Shown here in pieces: positions 38,405 through 46,484 of a stretch of 64,000 nt of DNA. Source of the stretch: Undibacterium sp. CCC3.4 (GTDB lineage: Bacteria; Pseudomonadota; Gammaproteobacteria; Burkholderiales; Burkholderiaceae_D); assembly GCF_034347425.1 (NCBI RefSeq), contig NZ_CP133779.1:3410001-3474000 (forward strand). Direction: 5' to 3'. A program made the translations under genes and the position numbers. Each line of letters begins with the position of its first letter. The stretch's first letter is position 1. The notes under the pieces are model-generated. The model was not told where the DNA came from and ran no database searches. It worked only from the letters and a program-made list of their open reading frames with translations.

Positions 38405-39748
38405 ATGACAAGAAAATATTTTGGTACCGATGGTATCCGTGGTCGCGTCGGTGTTGCACCGATCACGCCTGATTTTGTAATGCGGCTTGGTTACGCTGCC
38501 GGCAAAGTGCTGGCGCAAGCCGGTTCGCGTGGCGATAAGCGTCCAACGGTCTTGATTGGTAAAGATACCCGTATTTCCGGCTATATGCTTGAAGCCGCGC
38601 TCGAAGCTGGCTTTGCTGCCGCCGGTGTTGACGTGATGTTGTGCGGCCCGATGCCAACTCCGGGGGTGGCGTATCTGACGCGCGCCCTGCGCTTGTCGGC
38701 CGGCGTCGTCATTTCGGCCTCGCATAATCATTACGCTGATAATGGTATCAAGTTTTTTTCATCGCAAGGCAATAAGCTCGCCGATGAAGTCGAATTGGCG
38801 ATTGAGGCGGCGTTGGAAGAACCGATGCTCTGTGTCAGTTCGGATCATCTTGGGAAGGCTAAGCGCTTGCCTGATGCCAGTGGTCGCTATATAGAATTTT
38901 GTAAGAGTACGTTTCCATCTGAACTCGATTTGCGCGGCCTGCGCATTGTGGTTGATTGTGCCCATGGTGCCGCCTACGACATCGCTCCGCACGTCTTGCA
39001 TGAGCTTGGTGCCGAGGTGATTGCGATCGGTAATACACCGAACGGCTTGAATATCAATGACAAAGTTGGTGCGACTGCCCCCGATGCCTTAGCCATTGCG
39101 GTACGCGCCAACCATGCCGATCTCGGCATCGCGCTCGATGGCGATGCGGATCGTTTGATCATGGTCGACCGCCATGGGAAAATTTATAATGGCGATCAAT
39201 TGTTGTATTTGATTGTGGTCGATCGCTTGAGTATGGGCCCGGTAGCGGGTGCCGTTGGCACCTTGATGACCAATATGGCGGTCGAAATCGCTTTCGAAAA
39301 ACTGGGCGTCGGTTTTGTGCGTGCGCGGGTCGGTGACCGCTATGTGCTCGAGCAAATGCAGGAGCGCGGCTGGTTGATCGGTGGCGAAGGATCTGGTCAT
39401 TTGTTATGTCTGGATAAGCATTCGACCGGTGATGGCATTATTTCGGCCTTGCAGGTCTTGTCGGCCCTGCGTCGCAGTGGCAAGTCGCTCGATGCCTGCT
39501 TCAGTGAATTACACTTATTTCCGCAGGTATTGTTAAATGTGCGCGTTGCTGCCGGTTTTGATTGGCAAAACAATGCCGCTTTGATGCAGGAAAAAACAGC
39601 GGTGGAAGAGCAATTGAAAGGTCGCGGCCGCGTCTTGATCCGCGCTTCCGGCACCGAACCGCTGTTGCGAGTGATGGTGGAAGCCGATGCGGATGAATTG
39701 GCTAACACTTGTGCACGCCGCTTGGTGGCGTGTATTGAACATGGCTGA
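38405..39748 (+). CDS. glmM: Phosphoglucosamine mutase
   Basis: A 447-residue enzyme converting glucosamine-6-phosphate to glucosamine-1-phosphate for UDP-GlcNAc, peptidoglycan and LPS. The phosphoserine is S106 in [12 protein letters not shown]; the metal site is DGDADR; the sugar loop is GEGSGH; the phosphate-binding loop is [12 protein letters not shown]. Full length. It follows folP in the conserved ftsH-folP-glmM order. Confidence 0.97.
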   Translation: MTRKYFGTDGIRGRVGVAPITPDFVMRLGYAAGKVLAQAGSRGDKRPTVLIGKDTRISGYMLEAALEAGFAAAGVDVMLCGPMPTPGVAYLTRALRLSAGVVISASHNHYADNGIKFFSSQGNKLADEVELAIEAALEEPMLCVSSDHLGKAKRLPDASGRYIEFCKSTFPSELDLRGLRIVVDCAHGAAYDIAPHVLHELGAEVIAIGNTPNGLNINDKVGATAPDALAIAVRANHADLGIALDGDADRLIMVDRHGKIYNGDQLLYLIVVDRLSMGPVAGAVGTLMTNMAVEIAFEKLGVGFVRARVGDRYVLEQMQERGWLIGGEGSGHLLCLDKHSTGDGIISALQVLSALRRSGKSLDACFSELHLFPQVLLNVRVAAGFDWQNNAALMQEKTAVEEQLKGRGRVLIRASGTEPLLRVMVEADADELANTCARRLVACIEHG

Positions 39749-39768
39749 TAAATACGCCTGACTAAGTT

Positions 39769-39793
39769 CTGCCGCGGCTTGATACCGCGGCAG
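39769..39793 (+). terminator. Hairpin after glmM
   Basis: A perfect 9-bp stem CTGCCGCGG / CCGCGGCAG with a 7-nt loop, 20 bp after the glmM stop; no T-run follows. Confidence 0.5.
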
Positions 39794-39865
39794 TAAACAG
39801 GTAGTATGGCCACTTCAGTTTTTCCGGCTGTTTTTTTATCAGTCGCGCTTCATCTGGTTCCTAGG

Positions 39866-39940
39866 CGGCCCGTCGTTCAACGGATAGGACCTCGCTCTTC
39901 TAAAGCGATCATGGGGGTTCGATTCCCTCCGGGCCGACCA
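39866..39940 (+). tRNA. tRNA-Arg (anticodon TCT)
   Basis: A 75-nt cloverleaf: acceptor CGGCCCG / CGGGCCG with encoded CCA and discriminator A. The D arm is GTTC/GGAC with an AACGGATA loop. The anticodon arm is TCGCT, loop CTTCTAA, AGCGA, giving anticodon TCT. The T arm is GGGGG-TTCGATT-CCCTC. All stems pair. It reads AGA codons. Confidence 0.95.
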
Positions 39941-40305
39941 ATACTTCTGCGCTGCATCGGGCTTTTGTCCGCGCGCTCTTGGCGGGTCGTACACCCCGCC
40001 AACAATCACTTCATTCTCGCGTGTGTCCTCGCTACGTCATTCCTGCCAAAAGCTCGCAGGAACGAGCTTACGGGCGGTTTGGGTAATATCCCGAAGCGAT
40101 AGTCTCCTTTTGGCGGAAACGCCGCAGCCTTCGTTTTAACTGCAAATGCGGTTTGACTATCCGCTGTTTCACGCCTATTCTACATCAAACAATTATCTTT
40201 TTTACATTTTAATGTGCGTAAGAAAATCTCGCTCACGATAAGTTTTCCATCAATTTTGTACCGATGTGCCTCATTTACACTGCAATCGTGATGAGCTGAT
40301 TCGGA
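39941..40305. other. Intergenic region after the tRNA
   Basis: 365 bp without a recognisable gene. It contains a decayed MITE-like fragment (separate entry) and an A/T-rich stretch 40190-40290 that should hold the promoter of the following cluster. No copy of the tRNA 3' end was found near the far end of that cluster. Confidence 0.4.
40040..40150. repeat. Decayed fragment of the MITE-like element
   Basis: ATTCCTGCCAAAAGCTCGCA then GGAACGAGCTTACGGGCGG and TTTGGGTAAT are the near-exact reverse complement of copy 1 around 10625-10680. CTTTTGGCGGAAAC and TTTTAACTGCAAATGC resemble the palindrome arm and core. The terminal repeats are lost. Confidence 0.6.
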
Positions 40306-41802
40306 TTGGCCACTAAGACGCGTTTGTGGGCAGACGGAATCGTTCCTCATTTTTATGAAAGTGAGATTTTGAACTCTTATCCTTTAGTGGTTGATTTAGA
40401 TGGCACCTTAATTCATACCGACATGCTGCAAGAATCGGCGTTGGCGTTCCTGCGTGAGCAGCCGTGCGCGCTATGGCGTGTGCCGCTGTGGCTTATGTGT
40501 GGTAAAGCTATTCTCAAACAACAACTGGCCGAACGGACCGACTTCGATCCGGCTACCTTACCCTATCATCCGCACTTTCTCGCCGAACTGGTCGCGCAAC
40601 ATCGCAATGGCCGAAGCTTACTTTTGTGTACAGCCAGCGATGGCAAAATTGCTCGCCGCATTGCCGCTCACCTCGGTATTTTTGATGCGGTGATCGCCAG
40701 TGATGGCAGACGCAATCTGGCCGGTACGCATAAGGCGGAGGCGCTGGTGGCACGCTTTGGCAGCGGCAGGTTTGATTATGCCGGTAATTCCTCGGCTGAT
40801 TTGGCGGTGTGGTCGCATGCGCGTGCCGGCATCGCCGTCAATGCTGATCCAGCTTTGCTGGCAAGGGCACAGCAGTGTTGCCGGCTCGAGCAAGTCTTTC
40901 CGCCCGAACCAATCGGCGTGCGAGGCTGGTGCCAGGCATTACGCGTTCATCAATGGCTGAAGAATCTGTTGATCTTCATTCCCTTGTTCGGTGCGCATCA
41001 ACTTGGTGCCTTGGAGCCATTGCTTACCTTGCTGTTGGCGTTTTGCTCGTTTTGTTTGTGTGCTTCGGCCGTGTATATCGCTAATGACTTGCTCGATTTA
41101 CCCTCAGACCGTAAGCATCCACGCAAGCGCCGCCGGCCGTTTGCGCGCGGCTTGCTTCCTTTGCACCTCGGGGTATTGTTGTTGCCCTTGCTGTTGGGAT
41201 CGAGCGGGCTGTTGGCATGGCAAGTAGGGCCGCAGTTCTCCGTATGGCTGCTGGCTTACTTTGCGTTGACCTGCGCCTATTCTTTTTATCTCAAACGTAT
41301 CATGGTCATCGATTGCATTGCCTTAGCCGGCCTATACACCTTACGCTTGGTGGCTGGTGCGGCGGCGGTGCAATTGCCCTTGTCATTTTGGTTGTTGGCG
41401 TTTTCGGGATTTTTGTTTCTTTCATTGGCCTTCGTCAAGCGTTATGCTGAATTACGTGGGCAAACACGGCAAGGGATGCAGCAGGTCCATGGCCGCGGCT
41501 ATTACACTTCCGATGCCAGCCTCATACAAATGTTGGGCGTGACGGCCGGCTATGGTGCGGTGCTGGTGCTGGCCTTATACATTAACAGTGCGGTGGTGAT
41601 CGAATTGTACCGGGCACCAGAGCTGATCTGGGGCACGATACCGGTCACCCTGTTTTGGGTCAGCTGGATATGGATGCAGGCTGACCGCGGCAATATGCAC
41701 GATGATCCCTTGGTGTTTGCCTTGCGTGATCGCGCCAGCCTTTGGTCTGGCCTCGTGTTTATGGTGATATTGAGCCTGGGAGCGCTCGGCAAACCATGGT
41801 AA
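40306..41802 (+). CDS. HAD phosphatase fused to UbiA-type polyprenyl-phosphate phosphoribosyltransferase
   Basis: A 498-residue two-domain protein. Residues 25-200 are a HAD hydrolase of the phosphoserine-phosphatase type: DLDGT (30-34), Ser/Thr motif LCTAS, Lys in THKAEAL, and GNSSADLAVW. Residues from 210 are a UbiA-type membrane prenyltransferase with NDLLDLPSDRKHPRKRRRP (near 259) and YSFYLKR (near 325), the pattern of decaprenyl-phosphate 5-phosphoribosyltransferase (mycobacterial Rv3806c). Inference: it attaches phosphoribose from PRPP to a polyprenyl phosphate and removes the 5-phosphate, feeding DprE1/DprE2 encoded next. The start is uncertain: TTG at 40306, 40324 or 40369 are in frame and none has a strong ribosome site. 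It overlaps the next gene by 7 bp. Confidence 0.87.
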   Translation: MATKTRLWADGIVPHFYESEILNSYPLVVDLDGTLIHTDMLQESALAFLREQPCALWRVPLWLMCGKAILKQQLAERTDFDPATLPYHPHFLAELVAQHRNGRSLLLCTASDGKIARRIAAHLGIFDAVIASDGRRNLAGTHKAEALVARFGSGRFDYAGNSSADLAVWSHARAGIAVNADPALLARAQQCCRLEQVFPPEPIGVRGWCQALRVHQWLKNLLIFIPLFGAHQLGALEPLLTLLLAFCSFCLCASAVYIANDLLDLPSDRKHPRKRRRPFARGLLPLHLGVLLLPLLLGSSGLLAWQVGPQFSVWLLAYFALTCAYSFYLKRIMVIDCIALAGLYTLRLVAGAAAVQLPLSFWLLAFSGFLFLSLAFVKRYAELRGQTRQGMQQVHGRGYYTSDASLIQMLGVTAGYGAVLVLALYINSAVVIELYRAPELIWGTIPVTLFWVSWIWMQADRGNMHDDPLVFALRDRASLWSGLVFMVILSLGALGKPW

Positions 41803-43097
41803 ACATCGATTCTTGGGGGCGCTTGGGTGCACGTCCGCATCATGTCAGTACGCTGTACCAGCGTGCCGATATCGCCACTGCCTTGCAAGCTGGCGTGCCA
41901 GCGCTGGCGTATGGTATGGGGCGCAGTTACGGCGATGCTTGCCTCAATCCCGGTGGTCGTTTGCTGCACACCCGTGGCCTCGATCGTTTCATTTCCTTCG
42001 ATCGTCGCAGCGGTGTGTTGTGCTGTGAAGCAGGGGTATTGTTGCGGGATATACAGCAACTCAGCCTTCCTTGTGGCTGGATGCTGGCGGTGTCGCCAGG
42101 GACCGAGCTTGTGACGGTCGGCGGTGCGATTGCCAATGATGTGCACGGTAAGAATCAACATAGTCAGGCGTCATTCGGCAATCATGTGCGGCAATTGCGG
42201 CTGATACGCAGCGATGGCACCATCATCGACTGCGGTCCTCGGCACAATGCCGGCTGGTTTGCCGCCACGGTGGGCGGGATAGGTTTGACTGGCATCATCA
42301 GTGAGGTGGAGTTGCAACTGCGTCGTGTTGTCGGCCCTTGGCTGGATTGCGAAAGCCTCGCGTATGCCAATCTCGATGAATTTTTTGCCTTGTCCGCCAG
42401 TTCCGCCCTGACCTGGGAATACACCGTGGCATGGATAGATTGTCGCTCGCGCTGTGGGCGCGGCATTTTTTTACGCGGCCGTCACAGCCAGGCGCATTTG
42501 CCCCTGCCGGTTGCGCGCAAAGCTGTCGCCATGCCTATGGTGCCACCGTTTTCGCTGATTAACCGGGTGACGCTGCCTTGGCTTAACCGCGGCTATTATT
42601 ATTTGCAGCGCCAGCGGCAGCGCGAACGGTCAAAGCCACAGCACTATCAGCAATTTTTTTATCCGCTCGATCATGTGCTCAACTGGAATCGCATGTATGG
42701 ACCGCGCGGTTTTTACCAATACCAATGCGTACTGCCATCGGTACCGGGACCGTTTGCCGTAGCGGCCATGCTGGCGGCGATCAAACGCAGCGGCGAGGGT
42801 TCATTTCTGGCGGTGCTGAAAACTTTTGGTGTGCGTGCTTCACTAGGTATGTTGAGTTTTCCGACCGCCGGTGTGAGCTTGGCACTGGATTTCCCTAATC
42901 GCGGTGTCTCGACCACTGACTTGTTCGAGCAACTTAATGCCATCGTCGCCCAAGCTGGTGGACGTTTGTATCTGGCCAAAGATGCTTGCATGCCGCGTAC
43001 CTTGTTCCGCGCTGCTTATCCGCGCCTGAACGAATTTTCCACTTACCGCGATCCGGGCTTGAGTTCAGCCATGTCGCGGCGTTTGATGGGGTATTGA
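41796..43097 (+). CDS. dprE1: DprE1-like decaprenylphosphoryl-ribose oxidase
   Basis: A 433-residue FAD oxidoreductase. It matches mycobacterial DprE1 along its length: GMGRSYGDACLNPGG (FAD loop), VGGAIANDVHGKNQHS, GNHVRQLRLI, YPLDHVLNWNRMYGPRGF, and the C-terminal AKDACMP and MSRRL. DprE1 oxidises the 2'-OH of polyprenylphosphoryl-ribofuranose, the first half of epimerisation to D-arabinofuranose. The cysteine that benzothiazinones attack in M. tuberculosis (C387, in NICVDFP) is alanine here (SLALDFP). The ATG at 41796 overlaps the preceding gene; dprE2 begins 2 bp after the stop. Confidence 0.88.
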   Translation: MVNIDSWGRLGARPHHVSTLYQRADIATALQAGVPALAYGMGRSYGDACLNPGGRLLHTRGLDRFISFDRRSGVLCCEAGVLLRDIQQLSLPCGWMLAVSPGTELVTVGGAIANDVHGKNQHSQASFGNHVRQLRLIRSDGTIIDCGPRHNAGWFAATVGGIGLTGIISEVELQLRRVVGPWLDCESLAYANLDEFFALSASSALTWEYTVAWIDCRSRCGRGIFLRGRHSQAHLPLPVARKAVAMPMVPPFSLINRVTLPWLNRGYYYLQRQRQRERSKPQHYQQFFYPLDHVLNWNRMYGPRGFYQYQCVLPSVPGPFAVAAMLAAIKRSGEGSFLAVLKTFGVRASLGMLSFPTAGVSLALDFPNRGVSTTDLFEQLNAIVAQAGGRLYLAKDACMPRTLFRAAYPRLNEFSTYRDPGLSSAMSRRLMGY

Positions 43098-43099
43098 CC

Positions 43100-43858
43100 A
43101 TGCTACGTTATCAGCGCGCACGTATTGTCATCATCGGTGCCACCTCGGCCATCGCCAGTCAGTGCGCGCGTCGCTGGCTGGCAGGCGGTGCCGCTGCCTG
43201 TGTCTTGCTCGGACGCAATGCGGAAAAGTTGGCGGTATTGGAAGCGGATTTACGGCTGCGCTATCCGCTCGCAGATATCAGCAGCCGTTGCCTTGATTTT
43301 CTTGATGTCGTGGCGATCGAGGCTTGCGCGGCCGAGTTAGTCCAGGGTGGCCCCATCGATATCGCGCTGATCGCGCACGGTAATTTGCCATTGCAAGCGG
43401 CTTGTCAAGCGGACGTGCAATTGACGCGCGAAGCCTTGTTGCTCAATGCGATTTCGCCGGCGCTGTTTGCCGAAGCCTTCGCGGCGCGGATGCAGCAACA
43501 GGGTGGCGGCTGTTTGGCATTGATCAGCTCGGTCGCCGGTGAGCGCGGGCGCAAATCGAACTATGTTTACGGTGCGGCCAAAGCCTTATTGAGCCGCTAT
43601 GCCGAAGGACTGCAACACCGCTTTGCCGGTACCCCCTTGCACGTGGTCTTGATCAAGCCGGGGCCGACCGCCAGCCCAATGACTGCGCACTTGCTGCGCA
43701 GTGGCGTGCGTTTGGCACCGCTGGGGCAGGTGGCGGATGCGATTGTTGCCGGGATCGCAAAGCATCGTGCCGTGATTTATGTGCCGCGCAAATGGGCGCT
43801 GATTATGCTGCTCATTCGAGTGTTGCCACGCGCGATTTTTAATAAACTCAATATCTGA
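43100..43858 (+). CDS. dprE2: DprE2-like short-chain dehydrogenase
   Basis: A 252-residue SDR. The NAD(P) loop is GATSAIASQCARRW, with ISSVAG and the YVYGAAK catalytic Tyr/Lys. The hydrophobic C-terminal segment (WALIMLLIRVLPRAIFNKL) fits membrane-associated DprE2, which reduces the 2-keto intermediate to polyprenylphosphoryl-arabinose. Its direct coupling to dprE1 (2-bp gap) supports the assignment; by sequence alone it could be any SDR. The ATG at 43100 is chosen since an upstream in-frame start would lie inside dprE1. Confidence 0.82.
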   Translation: MLRYQRARIVIIGATSAIASQCARRWLAGGAAACVLLGRNAEKLAVLEADLRLRYPLADISSRCLDFLDVVAIEACAAELVQGGPIDIALIAHGNLPLQAACQADVQLTREALLLNAISPALFAEAFAARMQQQGGGCLALISSVAGERGRKSNYVYGAAKALLSRYAEGLQHRFAGTPLHVVLIKPGPTASPMTAHLLRSGVRLAPLGQVADAIVAGIAKHRAVIYVPRKWALIMLLIRVLPRAIFNKLNI

Positions 43859-43871
43859 AGGATCGTTGCTG

Positions 43872-44816
43872 ATGCATTGGCAAGATAAAAAAATCATTCT
43901 CGCCGGCGGTGCCGGGCTGGTGGGGCAAAATTTGGTGGCGCAGTTGCGCGCGCGTGGCTATCGCAATCTGGTGGTACTCGATAAGCATCGTGCCAATTTG
44001 GCCGTGCTACGCCAATGGCAGCCGCAGGTGCAGGCTGAGTATGCCGATCTGGCGCAAGCTGGGGAGTGGCAGCGACATGTAGAGGGGGCGGCTGCCTTGG
44101 TGATGCTGCAAGCGCAAATAGGGGGCACGCTTGAAACTGAATTCACGCGCAATAGCATCACCAGCACACGCCTGATTCTGGCTTTGCTCAAGCATTATCC
44201 AAACGTGCAACTGATACATATCAGTTCTTCCGTGCTCAATTCGGCTGCAGATGATTTTTATACCCGCAGTAAGCGCACGCAGGAACAGTTGGTGCGCGCC
44301 AGCGGCCTGGCTTGCACCATCTTGCGGCCGACCCTGATGTTCGGCTGGTTCGACCGCAAACATCTGGGCTGGCTGGCCCGGTTCATGCGCCGCGTGCCGC
44401 TGTTTCCGATTCCCGGTCATGGGCACTATCTGCGCCAGCCTTTGTATGCCGCTGATTTTTGCCGCATCATCGTGCGCTGCCTTGAAAAACCGGAGTTAAG
44501 CGGCACTTACAATATCTCGGGACAAGAAAACATCGATTACATCGATATCATTCGCCGGATTCGGCAGGTCACCGGCAGCCGCACGCTACTGTGCCGACTG
44601 CCGTATCGCGTGTTTCATGCTTTGCTGCGCTTGTGGGCCTGGTTTGATCGTAATCCGCCATTCACGACGCAGCAATTAGCCGCACTCTGTACTCGCGACC
44701 GCTTCGAAGTCATCGATTGGCCCAGCCTGTTTGGCGTGCCGGCGACACCGTTTGCACTGGCGATTGATGAAACCTTCAACGACCGCCGCTACAGTCACAT
44801 TATTCTGGAGTTTTAA
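43872..44816 (+). CDS. NAD-dependent epimerase/dehydratase-like protein
   Basis: A 314-residue extended-SDR protein with the nucleotide loop GGAGLVGQNLVAQL, HISSSVLNSA, a YTRSK catalytic pair and the ILRPTLMFGWFDRK substrate region. Family members modify nucleotide sugars or lipid-linked sugars; the substrate here is not known. AAGGA sits 9 nt before the ATG at 43872; a TTG at 43866 is a less likely start. It lies within the arabinose-type cluster and is 1 nt from the next gene. Confidence 0.8.
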   Translation: MHWQDKKIILAGGAGLVGQNLVAQLRARGYRNLVVLDKHRANLAVLRQWQPQVQAEYADLAQAGEWQRHVEGAAALVMLQAQIGGTLETEFTRNSITSTRLILALLKHYPNVQLIHISSSVLNSAADDFYTRSKRTQEQLVRASGLACTILRPTLMFGWFDRKHLGWLARFMRRVPLFPIPGHGHYLRQPLYAADFCRIIVRCLEKPELSGTYNISGQENIDYIDIIRRIRQVTGSRTLLCRLPYRVFHALLRLWAWFDRNPPFTTQQLAALCTRDRFEVIDWPSLFGVPATPFALAIDETFNDRRYSHIILEF

Positions 44817-44817
44817 T

Positions 44818-46098
44818 ATGGCAGCACGTATCGCCGTACTGGGGGCCGGTCCTATGGGCTTGGCAGTGGCATATCAACTGGCACGTGACGGTCATTGTCC
44901 GGTCGTGTACGAAGCCGATGACCGTATCGGTGGCATGAGCGCCGCCTTCGACTTCGGTGGACTACGTATCGAGCGCTACTACCATTTCCATTGCACCTCT
45001 GATGCCGCCTTCTTGGGCATGTTGAGCGAACTCGGTCTGGCCGATCGTCTGCATTGGGTGACGACCCGCATGGCTTACTGGTATCAAAACCGTTTGCAAG
45101 CATGGGGGAATCCGCTGGCTTTGCTGCGTTTTCGGGGTTTGAGTATGCTCGCTAAATTTCGTTACGGCTGGCATGTCTATTCAGCCAGCAAGCGTGATAC
45201 GTGGCAAACGCTGGACTGCGTGCATGCCATCCCTTGGTTGAAAAAATGGGTAGGTGAAGAAGCGTACGAAGTGTTGTGGCGGCGGTTGTTTGAATACAAA
45301 TTTTATCAATACAGCCAAGACGTCTCGGCCGCTTGGATTTGGAGCCGGATTCGGCGTATTGCTCGTTCGCGCCGCAGTTTGTTTGCCGAACAGCTCGGCT
45401 ATCTCGACGGTGGTTCGGAAACCTTGCTGCAGGCGATGCGACGCGACATTGAGCGGCATGGCGGTGAGATCCGTTTGAGCTCGGCAGTCAGCCGCGTCGT
45501 GCTCGATGCTGATGGCGTGCGCGGGGTGGAATCGCAAGGACAATTTTTCGCATTTGAAAAAGTGATCAGCACGATTCCCTTACCACATGTGCCGGCACTG
45601 ATACCCGATTTGCCGGCAGCGGTGCTGACGCAGCTACGGGCGCTCAAAAACATGGCTGTGGTATGTGTGATTGTCAAATTACGGCGTGCCGTGAGTGACA
45701 ATTTTTGGCTCAATACGAATGATGAAGAGATGGATATTCCGGGTCTGGTTGAATACAGTAATTTGCGAGCGCTTGATGGGCATGTGGTTTACGTGCCCTT
45801 TTACATGCCAGGCGAACATGAAAAATTCGCCGAACCGGATCAAGTGTTTCTCGATAAAGTACGCCGCTATTTGAAAAAAATTAATCCGGCTTTGGTCGAC
45901 GAAGATTTTCTGGCAATGCGTGCCAGCCGTTACCGGTATGCGCAACCGCTGTGCGAACCCGGGTATTTACAGCGTTTGCCACAGCTTAGCGTATCCGGTT
46001 TGTGGCTGGCTGATACCTCATGTTATTACCCGGAAGATCGCGGTATTTCGGAAAGCATCGCCTTCGGTCGAGAACTTGCGCGCACGGTGTTCTCATGA
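44818..46098 (+). CDS. FAD-dependent oxidoreductase, amine-oxidase/UDP-galactopyranose-mutase-like
   Basis: A 426-residue flavoprotein with GAGPMGLAVAYQLARDGH (FAD loop) and EADDRIGGMS at the second FAD contact; the C-terminal LADTSCYYPEDRGISESIAFGREL closes the FAD site. The layout is that of protoporphyrinogen-oxidase and UDP-galactopyranose-mutase relatives found in glycan clusters. Its reaction here is unknown; a furanose- or lipid-sugar redox step is a guess from context. TGGAG precedes the ATG, and its stop overlaps the next start. Confidence 0.8.
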   Translation: MAARIAVLGAGPMGLAVAYQLARDGHCPVVYEADDRIGGMSAAFDFGGLRIERYYHFHCTSDAAFLGMLSELGLADRLHWVTTRMAYWYQNRLQAWGNPLALLRFRGLSMLAKFRYGWHVYSASKRDTWQTLDCVHAIPWLKKWVGEEAYEVLWRRLFEYKFYQYSQDVSAAWIWSRIRRIARSRRSLFAEQLGYLDGGSETLLQAMRRDIERHGGEIRLSSAVSRVVLDADGVRGVESQGQFFAFEKVISTIPLPHVPALIPDLPAAVLTQLRALKNMAVVCVIVKLRRAVSDNFWLNTNDEEMDIPGLVEYSNLRALDGHVVYVPFYMPGEHEKFAEPDQVFLDKVRRYLKKINPALVDEDFLAMRASRYRYAQPLCEPGYLQRLPQLSVSGLWLADTSCYYPEDRGISESIAFGRELARTVFS

Positions 46099-46484
46099 AG
46101 GCGCGTAGTCATACCAAGCAGTTTTCCTTATTCCTGCTGTGCAGCGGTTTGGCAGCACTGCTCAATTTCAGTGCCCGTATTGTCTTTAACCGCTGGGTCG
46201 ATTTCGCTGCTGCCGTGTTGCTCGCTTATGTATGTGGCATGTTGCTGGCCTTTATCTTGGCAAAATACCTGGTGTTTACGGATAGTCGGCAAACTTTATC
46301 GCACTCGTTGCTGTTTTTCATCGTGGTCAATGGCTTAGCGATTTTACAAACCTACTTGATCAGCGTGGCACTGTTACGCTGGCTGGCACCGGCGGCAGCC
46401 CATGCGATCGGGATTGCGGTGCCAGTATTGACCAGTTATCTTGGTCACCGCTATGGCTCGTTTCGCGCGGAGCCACTGCGATGA
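46095..46484 (+). CDS. GtrA-like small membrane protein
   Basis: A 129-residue protein with four hydrophobic segments of the GtrA family: FLLCSGLAALLNFSARIVFN, then FILAKYLVFTDS, and a closing GHRYGSFR. GtrA-type proteins are thought to flip polyprenyl-phosphate sugars across the inner membrane. It is the likely flippase for the lipid-linked pentose made by this cluster. Its start overlaps the preceding stop (ATGA) and its end overlaps the next gene by 4 bp, so translation is coupled. Confidence 0.85.
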   Translation: MKARSHTKQFSLFLLCSGLAALLNFSARIVFNRWVDFAAAVLLAYVCGMLLAFILAKYLVFTDSRQTLSHSLLFFIVVNGLAILQTYLISVALLRWLAPAAAHAIGIAVPVLTSYLGHRYGSFRAEPLR

